Below the pieces are notes generated by a model that saw only the letters and a program-made list of their open reading frames with translations, was not told where the DNA came from and made no database searches. Positions 7,460 through 16,801 of a stretch of 40,885 nucleotides of DNA are shown here, one piece after another. The stretch's first letter is position 1, and each line of letters starts with the position of its first letter. Made by a program: the position numbers and the translations under genes. The DNA is from Oculatella sp. LEGE 06141. Its GTDB lineage: Bacteria; Cyanobacteriota; Cyanobacteriia; Elainellales; Elainellaceae. The stretch lies in NCBI RefSeq assembly GCF_015207605.1, contig NZ_JADEWO010000054.1, forward strand, positions 1 through 40,885. The letters run 5' to 3'.

Positions 7460-8128
7460 CTATTTCAGTTCAATCATGATTTCATTGCGCCTAAAGAAAG
7501 GCAAAGTAAAGGGTGAATCGTAGAAAGCGGTCATCGCACTACCCTGGGTATCGATCCCGTGATGATTCAGATAAGCACGGAGTTTCGCTTCCTTTTCCCG
7601 GATGGTTTGGTCGCTAGCAGAGCCAGAGAACCGGATAGCGGCCACTTTGTTACCCTCCACTTCTTTGATCGCAATCCGGGAATCGTTAGGTTTGGGCAGT
7701 GTTGCCAGCGTGTATTGTGTTGGCATCACAAACTGGATAACCCAGTCCGTTCGATCGCCCCTTTGCACAACTGGAGCTGTCATGGCGATGTCTTGCCCTA
7801 ACTCTTGTTGTAGAACCGGCGCAGTCATAGCAATCTTTTGGCTTTCCGCCGCCTGCGTCACAGGTACCGTCATGGCGATCTCGGTTGCAGGCATGTTTTC
7901 GCCCAAGATGTAATTGACCAGAATAGAAAAGGCAGTGTTGAGTGCAGCATCTCTTGTTCCCTGAGCTACCGTTTCTGCTACAAGTTTAGGCTCGTACTGC
8001 CGGATTTCAATGTCTCCCTGCGACTGCAAAACGCTGTATTTTGCTTCTTCGTACTGGCTCACAAGACCTCCACATGCGGTTAACAACAGACCCGCTAAAA
8101 GGATAATAATAGTAACTCTTTTGACCAT
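7460..8128 (-). CDS. SOUL-family haem-binding lipoprotein
   Basis: The 222-residue protein begins with a lipoprotein signal: a hydrophobic stretch, IIILLAGLLLTAC, with the lipobox LTAC, so it is probably anchored at a membrane. The rest is a SOUL/p22HBP domain, a family that binds haem and other tetrapyrroles. It has the family opening YSVLQSQGDIEIRQYEPKLV and the IAMTxPV motif, present three times at an exact 15-residue period (about residues 84-120), and ends FFRRNEIMIELK. Most SOUL proteins I know have fewer copies of this motif. It lies between the ABC-2 genes and the tetrapyrrole cluster on the same strand, which makes a role in binding the cluster's product attractive but unproven. Confidence 0.85.
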   Translation of the reverse strand: MVKRVTIIILLAGLLLTACGGLVSQYEEAKYSVLQSQGDIEIRQYEPKLVAETVAQGTRDAALNTAFSILVNYILGENMPATEIAMTVPVTQAAESQKIAMTAPVLQQELGQDIAMTAPVVQRGDRTDWVIQFVMPTQYTLATLPKPNDSRIAIKEVEGNKVAAIRFSGSASDQTIREKEAKLRAYLNHHGIDTQGSAMTAFYDSPFTLPFFRRNEIMIELK

Positions 8129-8234
8129 TGTCTTTTCTCATGGCTTTTCTCAGCGATCGAACAGAGATGATACGGCAGCAGGAGAGCTATGAAGAAAGCA
8201 GGTAAGGAGCGATTTCTACCGCTAGACCAAGTTT

Positions 8235-8966
8235 TTACCCTCCTGTCAGCAACCGACCATCTTCCATCTGAATGATGCGATCGGCAATGTCCAGAATTCG
8301 GTTATCGTGAGTGACCAGCAAAATGGTGCATCCCTGTTCCCTGGCTAAACGCTGCATATGTTCGACAACATCACGTCCCGATTTCTTGTCAAGGGAAGCC
8401 GTGGGTTCATCTGCAAGGACAATTTTAGGACGGCTAACCAGGGCACGGGCGATCGCCACCCGCTGCTTTTGTCCTTCCGAAAGATTATTGGTATAGTAAT
8501 CGACCCGATGACCCAGGCCAACGGACTCGAGCATCGCGCTGGTTAACTGGTCTACATCTTGATTGAGATACTCGTCATGTAATTCTAACGACATTTGCAC
8601 ATTCTGCTTGGCCGTTAAGAAGGTCAGTAAGTTATGGGCTTGAAAAATGTAGCCAATTTGCCGTCGCGTGTGCATCAAGCGTGATTTACTGGCACCACAC
8701 ATTTCCTGTTCCAGAACTCTAAGGCTACCGTTCTGAACCGATCTCAACCCACCCATGAGAGTTAGCAATGTCGTTTTTCCCGACCCCGATGGGCCTGTCA
8801 TGATAATAATTTCTCCTGGACGAATCGTGAGATTGATATCAAATAATACCTGCTTGCGAAGATCTCCTCGACCAAAGTAATGGTTGAGACGACAGACCGA
8901 GATCACAGGATTCATTGTTGATATCTCAGGAACAGGCGATCGAGAGGTTGGAGTGCTGGAAGTCAT
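8235..8966 (-). CDS. devA: DevA-type ABC exporter ATPase
   Basis: The ATPase of about 243 residues is of the MacB/DevA family and powers DevBC-type export through a TolC-like outer-membrane channel. Motifs are the DevA-typical start region LNHYFGRGDLRKQVLFDIN, Walker A GPSGSGKTT, Q-loop IFQAHNLL, signature LSEGQKQR, Walker B VLADEPTASLD and H-loop LLVTHDNR. ATG at 8966 gives an extra 17-residue Ser/Thr/Pro-rich leader. ATG at 8915 (MNPVISVCRLNHYFG) is an equally plausible start and closer to known DevA proteins. The devC and devB genes lie upstream in transcription at 10178-12569, separated by a sugar-dehydratase gene, an unusual split of the usual devBCA order. Confidence 0.85.
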   Translation of the reverse strand: MTSSTPTSRSPVPEISTMNPVISVCRLNHYFGRGDLRKQVLFDINLTIRPGEIIIMTGPSGSGKTTLLTLMGGLRSVQNGSLRVLEQEMCGASKSRLMHTRRQIGYIFQAHNLLTFLTAKQNVQMSLELHDEYLNQDVDQLTSAMLESVGLGHRVDYYTNNLSEGQKQRVAIARALVSRPKIVLADEPTASLDKKSGRDVVEHMQRLAREQGCTILLVTHDNRILDIADRIIQMEDGRLLTGG

Positions 8967-9072
8967 GGTTTTCGCTTTAAAGGTACCTGTGAACCCGATT
9001 GACAACCGTTTGAATGTCTAAACCTTGAGGTGCAATCAATTCATCCCTGGCATCACGCTTACGGATCGGGAG

Positions 9073-10113
9073 CTAAGCAACAGCATGGACTTTAGCAAGG
9101 GGGGACGATCGCCACCAGCCTTCATGATTGATATACCACTTCACGGTTTTCTCAAGACCGCTATCGAACCGTTCCGTTGGACTCCAGTTGATTTCCTGGT
9201 TAATCTTACTCCAATCAATTGAGGATCGAAAATTGTGTCCCGTCCTGTCCTGAACAAATTCAATTAACGTTTCTCGTTGGCTGTATTCATGGGAGGGTAG
9301 CAGTTCATCTAAAAGATGGCAAATGCGTTTAACTACCGCTAAATTAGTCAAATCGTCGGAGGTGCCTATGTTGTACTTGGTAAACGGTTGACCCAACCGC
9401 AGAATGGAGAGCAATGCTTTAACGTGGTCATCTACATATAACCAATTCCGAGTATTTTGTCCACTTCCATAAACGGGAATTTTTTCTCCGTTCATGGCTC
9501 GTGTAATCGTTGCCGGAATCAACTTCTGGGTCGATTGATAAGGCCCGTAGTTGTTGGAACAATTAGTAATGATGATGGGTAAACCATAGCTCGCTCCACA
9601 GGCCCAAACCAGTTGTTCAGACGCGGCTTTCGATGCGGCATAGGGAGAAGAGGAGCGATAGGGACAATCCTCCTTAAATTTTTCTAGATGTCCGAGCGAA
9701 CCGTATACTTCAACCGTGGAAACGTAGATAAACCTGAACCTCGATTTACGGTCATCGGGCGATCGCCTCCAGTAGCCGCAGGTTGCATCCAGCAGCGTAT
9801 TGGTACCCAAAATGTTTGATTCCAAAGCCTGTTGAGACGCGACCAGCGATTTATCGACGCTCGATTCTCCTGCCAGATGAATCACCGCCTCCGGGGAGTA
9901 CGTCCAGAGGGTTTGCCTGAGGAAATTGATATCAGTGATATCACCCTGAGCAAAATGGTAGCGATCGCTACTTCTAACCAAATCTAATGCCTGAGTTGAG
10001 GCAGAGTAGGGCGATCGGCTCACATTGACGACAGACCAATCTGTTTGTTCAATGATATATCTACAAAGGGCTGAGCCAATAAAGCCAGAACCACCTGTGA
10101 CGAGAATCCTCAT
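9073..10113 (-). CDS. RmlB-like NAD-dependent sugar-nucleotide enzyme with altered catalytic site
   Basis: The 346-residue extended short-chain dehydrogenase is closest to dTDP-glucose 4,6-dehydratase. It has the NAD-binding TGGSGFIGS (7-15), the Y158xxxK162 pair and the sugar-binding region TNCSNNYGPYQ. In true RmlB the active site reads T-D-E (T134/D135/E136 in the paralogue at 17777-18856). Here it is T133-V134-E135, so the catalytic aspartate is missing, and the His of ESHVDRS is Ser (ESSVDKS). It may therefore be a 4-ketoreductase, epimerase or decarboxylase acting on the same sugar nucleotide, or inactive. ATG at 10113 has a GGGAG ribosome binding site. It sits between devA and devC in the tetrapyrrole cluster, pointing to the product's sugar. 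Confidence 0.8.
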   Translation of the reverse strand: MRILVTGGSGFIGSALCRYIIEQTDWSVVNVSRSPYSASTQALDLVRSSDRYHFAQGDITDINFLRQTLWTYSPEAVIHLAGESSVDKSLVASQQALESNILGTNTLLDATCGYWRRSPDDRKSRFRFIYVSTVEVYGSLGHLEKFKEDCPYRSSSPYAASKAASEQLVWACGASYGLPIIITNCSNNYGPYQSTQKLIPATITRAMNGEKIPVYGSGQNTRNWLYVDDHVKALLSILRLGQPFTKYNIGTSDDLTNLAVVKRICHLLDELLPSHEYSQRETLIEFVQDRTGHNFRSSIDWSKINQEINWSPTERFDSGLEKTVKWYINHEGWWRSSPLAKVHAVA

Positions 10114-10177
10114 CTGTTGTCTCCCTAACTCCAAATGTTAATTAGTAGTGCAATTCTTGAGGAACTGAAATTGAACG

Positions 10178-11347
10178 TCAGAAAATATCAGCGGGATCGG
10201 CTTGCTGCAATTTCCGCAGGGCAATGGCTCCGGCTCCCACACACATAATGATGGTTAGCACCAGTACGGTGATTGCTCGATTCAGTTTCATTGCTAACGG
10301 GAGAAGTGTGGCGGATTGAAACAGGGTATACAGTCCGCTTGAGAGCAAAAAACCCGGCAGAAAACCCAGTGCCGCTAAAATCAGAGATTCTTGAATGATG
10401 ACTCCAATCAAATACAGCTCGCTGTAGCCCATTGCCTTTAAGGTGGCGTATTCTGGCAAATGGTCAGACACATCGGTATACAGAATCTGGTAAACAATCA
10501 CGGTGCCAACCATAAAGCCGATCGCTACACCAAAGCCAAAGATAAAGCCAATGGGAGAACCAGTCGTCCAAAAAGCCAGTTCACGAGCGGTAAATTGATC
10601 GCGGGTGAGTACCAGCAAATCGTTGGGCAGAATGGATTGCAGTTGAGCCTGTACCTGCTCAATGGTTGCACCTGGTTCCAATTGCACGATCCCCACACTA
10701 ATGTCGCTGGCCTGACGCTGGGGAAACAGCCGCAGAAACGTGGAATCACTCGTAAGCAGGTTACCTCCTGCTGTAAATGAGGTACCCAACGTAAACAGTC
10801 CCACGATTTGAAGGTCAGCCGCATTGACCTGAATGGAAAGCGGATTCTCTTTTTCCAGCAAGGTAGGTATATCGCCAAGCTGAGGGCTGGCTCCCGCTCG
10901 GTCAAACAGCGCTCGATCCAATAACTTCAGCTCATCCAAATGCTGATTCAATTCTGACCAGTTAAAAGCAGGGCGATCGGGATCAATGCCATACACAAAG
11001 ATTTGGCGATTGGCACGGTTGTCTGGATTTCGCCAATCGGCCTGACCAATGTACAGCGAACTAATGGCCGCCACCCCATCAATACCAGCGGCCTGATACA
11101 GATGATCGCGCGAGAAGCTTTTGACAGAGGCCAGGTTATCTGACAGGGTATTGACCAGAAACAAGTCGCCTTGCAGGGTGGCATAAGGTCGCACCTGGGA
11201 ATCAAACAGGGAGTCTTGTAATCCCAATTGCACAAACATCAGCACATCAGCAAAAGCAATGCCCGTAATGGCTACCAGCAGTCGTGCTTTTTCCCGGCTC
11301 ATCTGCCGCCATGCTAAAGGCGTTTTGCGAAACAGTTTATGAAACAT
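10178..11347 (-). CDS. devC: DevC-type ABC exporter permease
   Basis: The 389-residue permease is of the MacB/DevC kind. It has an N-terminal membrane helix (residues about 18-40, RLLVAITGIAFADVLMFVQL), a large periplasmic domain (about 45-260) and three C-terminal helices, including IGFIFGFGVAIGFMVGTVIV and ILAALGFLPGFLLSSGLYTL. The start MFHKLFRKTPLAWRQ at 11347 is the DevC family start. It should pair with the DevB adaptor, whose gene ends 25 bases away, and the DevA ATPase. In Anabaena DevBCA exports heterocyst glycolipids through TolC; here the context suggests export of a glycosylated tetrapyrrole. Confidence 0.88.
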   Translation of the reverse strand: MFHKLFRKTPLAWRQMSREKARLLVAITGIAFADVLMFVQLGLQDSLFDSQVRPYATLQGDLFLVNTLSDNLASVKSFSRDHLYQAAGIDGVAAISSLYIGQADWRNPDNRANRQIFVYGIDPDRPAFNWSELNQHLDELKLLDRALFDRAGASPQLGDIPTLLEKENPLSIQVNAADLQIVGLFTLGTSFTAGGNLLTSDSTFLRLFPQRQASDISVGIVQLEPGATIEQVQAQLQSILPNDLLVLTRDQFTARELAFWTTGSPIGFIFGFGVAIGFMVGTVIVYQILYTDVSDHLPEYATLKAMGYSELYLIGVIIQESLILAALGFLPGFLLSSGLYTLFQSATLLPLAMKLNRAITVLVLTIIMCVGAGAIALRKLQQADPADIF

Positions 11348-11372
11348 GAATTCATTGGGTTGAGAGTGTAGG

Positions 11373-12569
11373 CTAACGGTTGATCGATGAGCGCTCCGGT
11401 TGGATAGCAACCTGTACTTGTAAGTTGGTTAAATCAGCTACTCGCTGGCTATCGCGTGGATTCAATTGAATTCGCACATTGATTACCTTACGATCGAGAT
11501 TTTCTCCGGGTTCGCCGCTAGTCACCTCTTGTTGATTCACCTGGAGGCCAATGAAACTAACCGTTCCCTGCAACTCGCCTGGAAATGAATTACTGGTGAT
11601 TAACGCCAGTTGACCGTCACGTACCTGATTGATATCGGTTTGATAGATCTCGGCAACAACCTGCATCTGGCTCGTTTGTCCTAACTCTGCAATGCCTTTC
11701 TCACCCACTACTTCCCCTGGATTGGCATAGATATCGAGAATGCGTCCGGTGATGGGTGCCTGGATAAAGGCTTCTGCTAAGTCGGCTTCTGCTTTTTTAA
11801 CGGCGGCGATCGCCTGATCAACCCTAGCCTGAGCCACCTGTACATCCACAGGACGCACTTCAGCCAGTTGATCGAGCGTTGCTTCTGCCTGCCGGATCTG
11901 TTCTTGTAAGGAATCTGCTGCGCGTTGTTGTCCGGCTTTCGCTTCGTTCAACTGCGCTTGTGTGGTTTCCAGGTCAAGCTGCCGTTGATCCAGATCAGAG
12001 GCAGAAATCGCTCCTTCTTGATACAGCGAGACATAGCGATCGTACTCGGCTGTGGCTGTATTAACCTCCGCCTGCCAGCGGGCGATCGCCGCCTGCTGTT
12101 GGCTCACCTCTCCCTTTAAATCAGCCTGTAACTCAGCAATCTCGGCTCTTTGGGCTGCAATTTCTCCTGCTTTCACTCCCGCTTTTACCTGCACCAGCTC
12201 AGCTTGAGCCACTTTCAACTGTTCCTGCACTTCCAGTAAGGCACTTTGCAAACGATTGCGGCTATCTAAAACAGCAATGACCTGCCCCGTCTCAACACGA
12301 TCGCCCCGTTGTACTCGTAACTCAGCGACCCGATCATTATTCAAGGTTGCGGGTACGGAGAGTTTGATGACTTCTGTGGTCGGTTCCAGTCGTCCTAAAG
12401 CCGTAATCTGGCGCACGGATACCGGGGGTGCCACCACTGCAACCGGATCATTGCTCGGTTTTAATTGAGCCACACTATAGATTGCAATGGCACCGGAGGT
12501 GACAGTACCAGCAATCACTAAAACCAGCATCCACGGATTCGACGGTTTTAATAGCTGTTGAAAGTTCAT
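11373..12569 (-). CDS. devB: DevB/HlyD-type membrane fusion protein
   Basis: The 398-residue periplasmic adaptor links an inner-membrane ABC exporter to an outer-membrane channel. It has an N-terminal membrane anchor (about 14-32), a lipoyl-like half motif (LGRLEPTTEVIKLSVPA and VQRGDRVETGQVIAVLDSRN), a long coiled-coil hairpin (about 95-255, rich in Ala, Gln and Glu) and a C-terminal beta domain. GPITGRILDIYANPGE-like residues (APITGRILDIYANPGEVV) are typical of DevB. ATG at 12569 is preceded by AGGA. The gene starts 30 bases after the canonical hemF ends and is followed by devC, so exporter and hem genes probably share a transcript. Confidence 0.88.
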   Translation of the reverse strand: MNFQQLLKPSNPWMLVLVIAGTVTSGAIAIYSVAQLKPSNDPVAVVAPPVSVRQITALGRLEPTTEVIKLSVPATLNNDRVAELRVQRGDRVETGQVIAVLDSRNRLQSALLEVQEQLKVAQAELVQVKAGVKAGEIAAQRAEIAELQADLKGEVSQQQAAIARWQAEVNTATAEYDRYVSLYQEGAISASDLDQRQLDLETTQAQLNEAKAGQQRAADSLQEQIRQAEATLDQLAEVRPVDVQVAQARVDQAIAAVKKAEADLAEAFIQAPITGRILDIYANPGEVVGEKGIAELGQTSQMQVVAEIYQTDINQVRDGQLALITSNSFPGELQGTVSFIGLQVNQQEVTSGEPGENLDRKVINVRIQLNPRDSQRVADLTNLQVQVAIQPERSSINR

Positions 12570-12599
12570 AGTGAGTCCTGGGAATGATTTGCAGCCTGA

Positions 12600-13652
12600 C
12601 TAGGCGATGGAAGGCCAGTTTGCCCACTCTTGAGGCTTCAAGAAAGTGTCGTATAACTCGGCTTCTGGGGTGTTGGGTTCTGGACGATAACCATACTCCC
12701 AACGCACCAGCGGCGGTAGCGACATCAAAATAGATTCGGTACGTCCATTGGTTTGTAGACCAAAGATCGTGCCCCGATCGTGTACCAGATTGAATTCTAC
12801 ATAGCGACCGCGACGGTAGAGCTGGAAATTACGCTGGCGATCGCCATACTCCATTGATTGTCGCCGTTCAACAATGGGAACATAGGCCGATAGAAACGCT
12901 TTGCCACAGTCCTGTACAAAGGCAAACAATGACTCCCAACTGCGTAGCGCAGGCGTGCCAACCTGGTTACTGTAAGCTGCCGCTGCTCCGTCTGGGTGTT
13001 GACCTCGATACAGTTTCCCCTGACCATCCTGGTAGTCGAAAAAGAGACCGCCAACCCCCCGTGTCTCCTGCCGATGAGACAAAAAGAAATACTCATCACA
13101 CCAGCGTTTAAACACCGGGTAATAGTCGGGATGATGTGTATCACAGGCACGCTTTAACGTGGTATGAAAATGAGCCGCATCTTCCGCAAAGGGATAATAA
13201 GGGGTTAAGTCGGCACCACCGCCAAACCACCAGACTGGGCCAGCTTCAAAGTAGCGATAATTGAGGTGAACCGTCGGCACATACGGATTGCGGGGATGCA
13301 GCACCATAGAGATGCCCGTGGCATAAAAGGTATGTCCAGCGGCATCTGGCCGTTGTGCCAACACTGAGGACGGTAGATGCGAGCCAAACACTTCCGAAAT
13401 GTTGACTCCTCCTTGTTCCAATACGGCTCCGTCCCGCAGCACGCGCGATCGCCCGCCACCGCCTTCGGCTCGTTCCCAGGTATCTTCCTGAAACTGGCCG
13501 ACTCCATCGAGCTGTTGCAACGCCTCGCAAATCTCATCCTGCAACTGCTGCATAAATTGGCTAATTCTAGCCCTGGCATTCGTTGGAGCCAGATTTGAAT
13601 CGAGAGGCAGACTGGGTGACAACGGGGTTTGAGGAGTGAAAGCGATCGTCAT
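12600..13652 (-). CDS. hemF: Coproporphyrinogen III oxidase, oxygen-dependent (canonical copy)
   Basis: The 350-residue HemF uses O2 to decarboxylate two propionates of coproporphyrinogen III to vinyl groups. All family landmarks are intact: the glycine-rich [86 protein letters not shown] and [15 protein letters not shown]. It is very close to the standard cyanobacterial enzyme and full length. AGGAG precedes the ATG. Its gene follows hemB by 73 bases and precedes devB by 30. A second, diverged hemF opens the cluster at 33868. Copies of hemF elsewhere in the genome cannot be seen. Confidence 0.95.
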   Translation of the reverse strand: MTIAFTPQTPLSPSLPLDSNLAPTNARARISQFMQQLQDEICEALQQLDGVGQFQEDTWERAEGGGGRSRVLRDGAVLEQGGVNISEVFGSHLPSSVLAQRPDAAGHTFYATGISMVLHPRNPYVPTVHLNYRYFEAGPVWWFGGGADLTPYYPFAEDAAHFHTTLKRACDTHHPDYYPVFKRWCDEYFFLSHRQETRGVGGLFFDYQDGQGKLYRGQHPDGAAAAYSNQVGTPALRSWESLFAFVQDCGKAFLSAYVPIVERRQSMEYGDRQRNFQLYRRGRYVEFNLVHDRGTIFGLQTNGRTESILMSLPPLVRWEYGYRPEPNTPEAELYDTFLKPQEWANWPSIA

Positions 13653-13725
13653 CTCAACGGTATCTCCTTAAACGTGATTATCTGAAGCAATTGCACCATC
13701 ACCAATGTTTGAAGATGGATCATGA

Positions 13726-14715
13726 TTAACCACCTTTTGCTAACCAGCGAGCCGCCTCTTTGGCATGATAGGTCAGAATTAAATCGGCACCCGCCCGTTT
13801 AAAGCTCGTTAATGTTTCCATGACGACGCGGTGTTCATCAATCCAGCCGTTCATTGCTGCCGCTTTGATCATGGAATATTCGCCAGAGACATTGTACGCC
13901 GCGACGGGTAAGTGGGTGGCTTCCTTGATGCGCCAAATAATATCCATGTACGCTAACGCGGGTTTAACCATCAACATATCAGCCCCTTCGCTGATATCCA
14001 GTTCCACTTCTTTGAGCGCTTCACGGGCATTGCCATGATCCATTTGATAGGTGCGGCGATCGCCAAACTGCGGCGTGGATTCAGCCGCATCGCGGAACGG
14101 GCCATAGTAAGACGAGGCATACTTTGCGGCATACGAGAGAATGGGAATGTCCTGAAAACCCGCCTCATCCAGCCCCAGCCGAATGGCCTGCACAAATCCA
14201 TCCATCATGCCCGATGGCGCAATGATATCAACCCCGGCATTAACTTGAGCAACGGCTGTTCGCTGCAACAGGTCTAAGGTTGGATCATTCAAGACGCGCC
14301 CGGTCAAATCCCCCACGTCCAGATAGCCGCAGTGTCCATGCGTGGTGTATTCACACAAACAGGTGTCTGCAATCACAATCAGGTCGGGTACAGCTTGTTT
14401 AATTGCCGCCGCTGCTCGTTGCACCATACCACAGGCGTGCCATGCCCCGGTCGCCTCTGTATCTTTATCCTCTGGGATGCCAAACAAAATCACGGCAGGA
14501 ATCCCCAGGTCGTAGACCGCCTGGGCTTCCTCCACAATTTTGTCAACCGATAGCTGGTAAACCCCCGGCATTGACTTCACTTCCTTAGCAATGGCGTTAC
14601 CGGGTACGGCGAAGAGAGGGTAAATTAAATCGCTGGTTGTCAAAACGGTTTCGCGCACCATCCGACGTAGCTGCGGATGGTTTCTCAAGCGACGCGGACG
14701 ATGCACTGGAAACAT
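13726..14715 (-). CDS. hemB: Porphobilinogen synthase (5-aminolevulinate dehydratase)
   Basis: The 329-residue enzyme condenses two 5-aminolevulinate molecules to porphobilinogen. Visible are the zinc-type cysteine cluster [14 protein letters not shown] (about residues 119-132), the first active-site lysine in [19 protein letters not shown], and the Schiff-base lysine in [14 protein letters not shown] at 14715 gives the usual cyanobacterial start [19 protein letters not shown]; upstream in-frame residues overlap hemC and were not used. The start is seven bases after the hemC stop, so the two are tightly coupled. The hem gene order hemE-hemC-hemB-hemF is unlike the scattered hem genes normal in cyanobacteria. 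Confidence 0.95.
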   Translation of the reverse strand: MFPVHRPRRLRNHPQLRRMVRETVLTTSDLIYPLFAVPGNAIAKEVKSMPGVYQLSVDKIVEEAQAVYDLGIPAVILFGIPEDKDTEATGAWHACGMVQRAAAAIKQAVPDLIVIADTCLCEYTTHGHCGYLDVGDLTGRVLNDPTLDLLQRTAVAQVNAGVDIIAPSGMMDGFVQAIRLGLDEAGFQDIPILSYAAKYASSYYGPFRDAAESTPQFGDRRTYQMDHGNAREALKEVELDISEGADMLMVKPALAYMDIIWRIKEATHLPVAAYNVSGEYSMIKAAAMNGWIDEHRVVMETLTSFKRAGADLILTYHAKEAARWLAKGG

Positions 14716-14722
14716 AGCGTCT

Positions 14723-15709
14723 TTAACCTCTGTGGATTGTGGTAAAAATGTCATCCAAAATCGCCTGGGCACCCTGCTGCCGCAAGCGCTGTGCTAACCG
14801 TTGCCCCAGTTCCTCTGAGTCGCTCACTGAACCCATTACCGTATCTTTGATTACCTGTTTACCATCGACGCTGGCAACCAGTCCGGTTAAGGTCAGCCTG
14901 TCGTTCTGCAACTGGGTGTGAACGCCAATAGGCACCTGGCAACCGCCTTCCAGTTCCCTCAAGAAAGCGCGTTCGGCCAGGGTGCGATCGCGGCTTGGGA
15001 TATGCTCGATCGCCTGCAACAGCGACAGGATTTCGACATCATCAGCACGGCATTCAATGCCTAATGCACCCTGCCCAACCGCATAGAGAGAAAGATCGGT
15101 TGGCAAAACTTGATGAATGCGATCGCTCATCCCTAACCGCTGTAACCCTGCAGCGGCCAGAATTAGCGCATCATATTCTCCACTATCTAGCTTCGCCAGA
15201 CGTGTATTCAGGTTCCCTCGAACATCCTTAAACGTGAAGTGAGGAAAGCGGTGGCGCAATTGTGCCAGACGGCGTAAGGACGATGTACCAATGATGGCAC
15301 CCTCTGGCAGTGTCTCAATTTGGCGATCGCGGTGCTTTTCATGCACCACCAATGCATCTGCCGGGTTCTCTCGTTCGGTTACAGCCGCCAGCGTCAATCC
15401 ATCGGGTAAGCGAGTTGGCAGATCTTTGAGCGAATGAACGGCAAAGTCAATCTCTCGATTTAAGATCGCCCATTCCAATTCTTTCGTAAATAGTCCCTTA
15501 TCGCCAATTTTGGCTAAAGCCACATCCAGAATTTTGTCGCCCTGGGTGGACATGGTGTGAACTTCAACGGTGAGATCGGGAAACCGTTTCTGGAGCTGTT
15601 CTTGCACCCAGTAGGTTTGAATTAAAGCCAGTTGGCTTTTACGAGAGCCAATCCGAATCGTGCGAGACGGACGAGCCAGGGTAGATGAAGCCGAGCGAAG
15701 TTGCGTCAT
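14723..15709 (-). CDS. hemC: Hydroxymethylbilane synthase (porphobilinogen deaminase)
   Basis: The 328-residue enzyme joins four porphobilinogens into the linear hydroxymethylbilane. Motifs include [14 protein letters not shown] near the N-terminus, the [11 protein letters not shown] region with the catalytic Asp neighbourhood, [11 protein letters not shown], and the dipyrromethane-cofactor cysteine in [10 protein letters not shown] (about residue 255). The length matches the family. The gene begins five bases after hemE ends and is followed by hemB after seven bases. Uroporphyrinogen III synthase (hemD), the next enzyme in the pathway, is not encoded in this window. Confidence 0.95.
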   Translation of the reverse strand: MTQLRSASSTLARPSRTIRIGSRKSQLALIQTYWVQEQLQKRFPDLTVEVHTMSTQGDKILDVALAKIGDKGLFTKELEWAILNREIDFAVHSLKDLPTRLPDGLTLAAVTERENPADALVVHEKHRDRQIETLPEGAIIGTSSLRRLAQLRHRFPHFTFKDVRGNLNTRLAKLDSGEYDALILAAAGLQRLGMSDRIHQVLPTDLSLYAVGQGALGIECRADDVEILSLLQAIEHIPSRDRTLAERAFLRELEGGCQVPIGVHTQLQNDRLTLTGLVASVDGKQVIKDTVMGSVSDSEELGQRLAQRLRQQGAQAILDDIFTTIHRG

Positions 15710-15714
15710 AGCTG

Positions 15715-16767
15715 TTAGTTGAAATCGTTGGATGAGTAATTGAGCTGCTTAACGGTCTCAAAAAAGAAGGCGACGTTCTCTTCCGGCGTGTTCTGTAAGA
15801 CCCCGTGCCCCAGGTTCATGATGTGCTTCTGGTTTCCGGCTTTACGCACTGTATCCAGAATGCGATCGCGAATGAAGGCTTTATCACCAAACAATACGCA
15901 TGGATCGAGATTACCTTGCACGCCCATCGTGGCACCGAGCCGCTGCCGCGCCACGGCCATATCCACCGTCCAATCGACACTGACAATATCCACACCCGAT
16001 TGCGCCATTAAGTCTAAAACGCTAGCACTGCTGTTGACGTACAAGATCAGAGGCGTATCGGGATGGGTTTGCTTGACCTGTTTGACGACTCGTTGCTGGT
16101 AGGGAAGCGCAAAGGTCTGATAATCGTAGGGGGTTAGTTGTCCCGCCCACGAGTCGAACAGTTGCACCACCTGGGCACCCGCATCAATTTGGTAGCGCAC
16201 GTAGAGGGCGATCGCGTCTGCCAGTTTTGCTAAAAACTGATGCAGCATGGCGGGTTGGGAGAAAGCCATGCGTTTGATAATGGCATAATCCTTTGAGCTT
16301 TTGCCCTCAATGGCATAGGCCGCCAGCGTCCAGGGCGCACCCACAAAGCCTAAAACAGTTGCGGACTCATTCACCTCCTGGCGGAGGGTTGTCAAAATTT
16401 GCCGCACAAAGGGTAAAGCAGTTTCAGGATCAAGCGGAGTCAGGGCATCAATTTGAGCTTGCGTCCGAATCGGGTGTTCAAAGACTGGCCCTTTGCTTTC
16501 GATGATATCAAACGGGATACCAATGCCGGGTAGGGGCGTCAGGATATCGGAAAACATAATCACACCGTCGGGCTGGAAGGCGCGGAACGGTTGTAGTGAA
16601 ATCTCAACCGCGATATCAGGCGTTTCAGACCGCTCTCGAAAGGAGGGATACTTTTGGCGCAAATCTCGATACGCCTGCATGTACCGTCCTGCCTGACGCA
16701 TCATCCATACAGGGGGGCGATCGAACACCTCACCTCGCGCCGCTTGTAGCAGTGAAACATTTTCCAT
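15715..16767 (-). CDS. hemE: Uroporphyrinogen decarboxylase
   Basis: The 350-residue enzyme removes four acetate carboxyls from uroporphyrinogen III to give coproporphyrinogen III. Family signatures are [14 protein letters not shown] at residues 17-30, [47 protein letters not shown] and [25 protein letters not shown] precedes the ATG. It is the first of four closely packed hem genes downstream of the sugar genes, with 34 bases between rfbA and hemE. Its role here is probably to supply precursor for the special tetrapyrrole rather than for haem and chlorophyll alone. Confidence 0.95.
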   Translation of the reverse strand: MENVSLLQAARGEVFDRPPVWMMRQAGRYMQAYRDLRQKYPSFRERSETPDIAVEISLQPFRAFQPDGVIMFSDILTPLPGIGIPFDIIESKGPVFEHPIRTQAQIDALTPLDPETALPFVRQILTTLRQEVNESATVLGFVGAPWTLAAYAIEGKSSKDYAIIKRMAFSQPAMLHQFLAKLADAIALYVRYQIDAGAQVVQLFDSWAGQLTPYDYQTFALPYQQRVVKQVKQTHPDTPLILYVNSSASVLDLMAQSGVDIVSVDWTVDMAVARQRLGATMGVQGNLDPCVLFGDKAFIRDRILDTVRKAGNQKHIMNLGHGVLQNTPEENVAFFFETVKQLNYSSNDFN

Positions 16768-16801
16768 ACCGTTCTCCTACATTAAAAAAGTGGGTGGATA
16801 G

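Noticed and set aside
12600-16767. The hem genes as ordinary housekeeping haem synthesis
   Set aside because: They are interleaved on one strand with sugar, glycosyltransferase, oxygenase and exporter genes, and there is a second diverged hemF, which does not fit a housekeeping locus.
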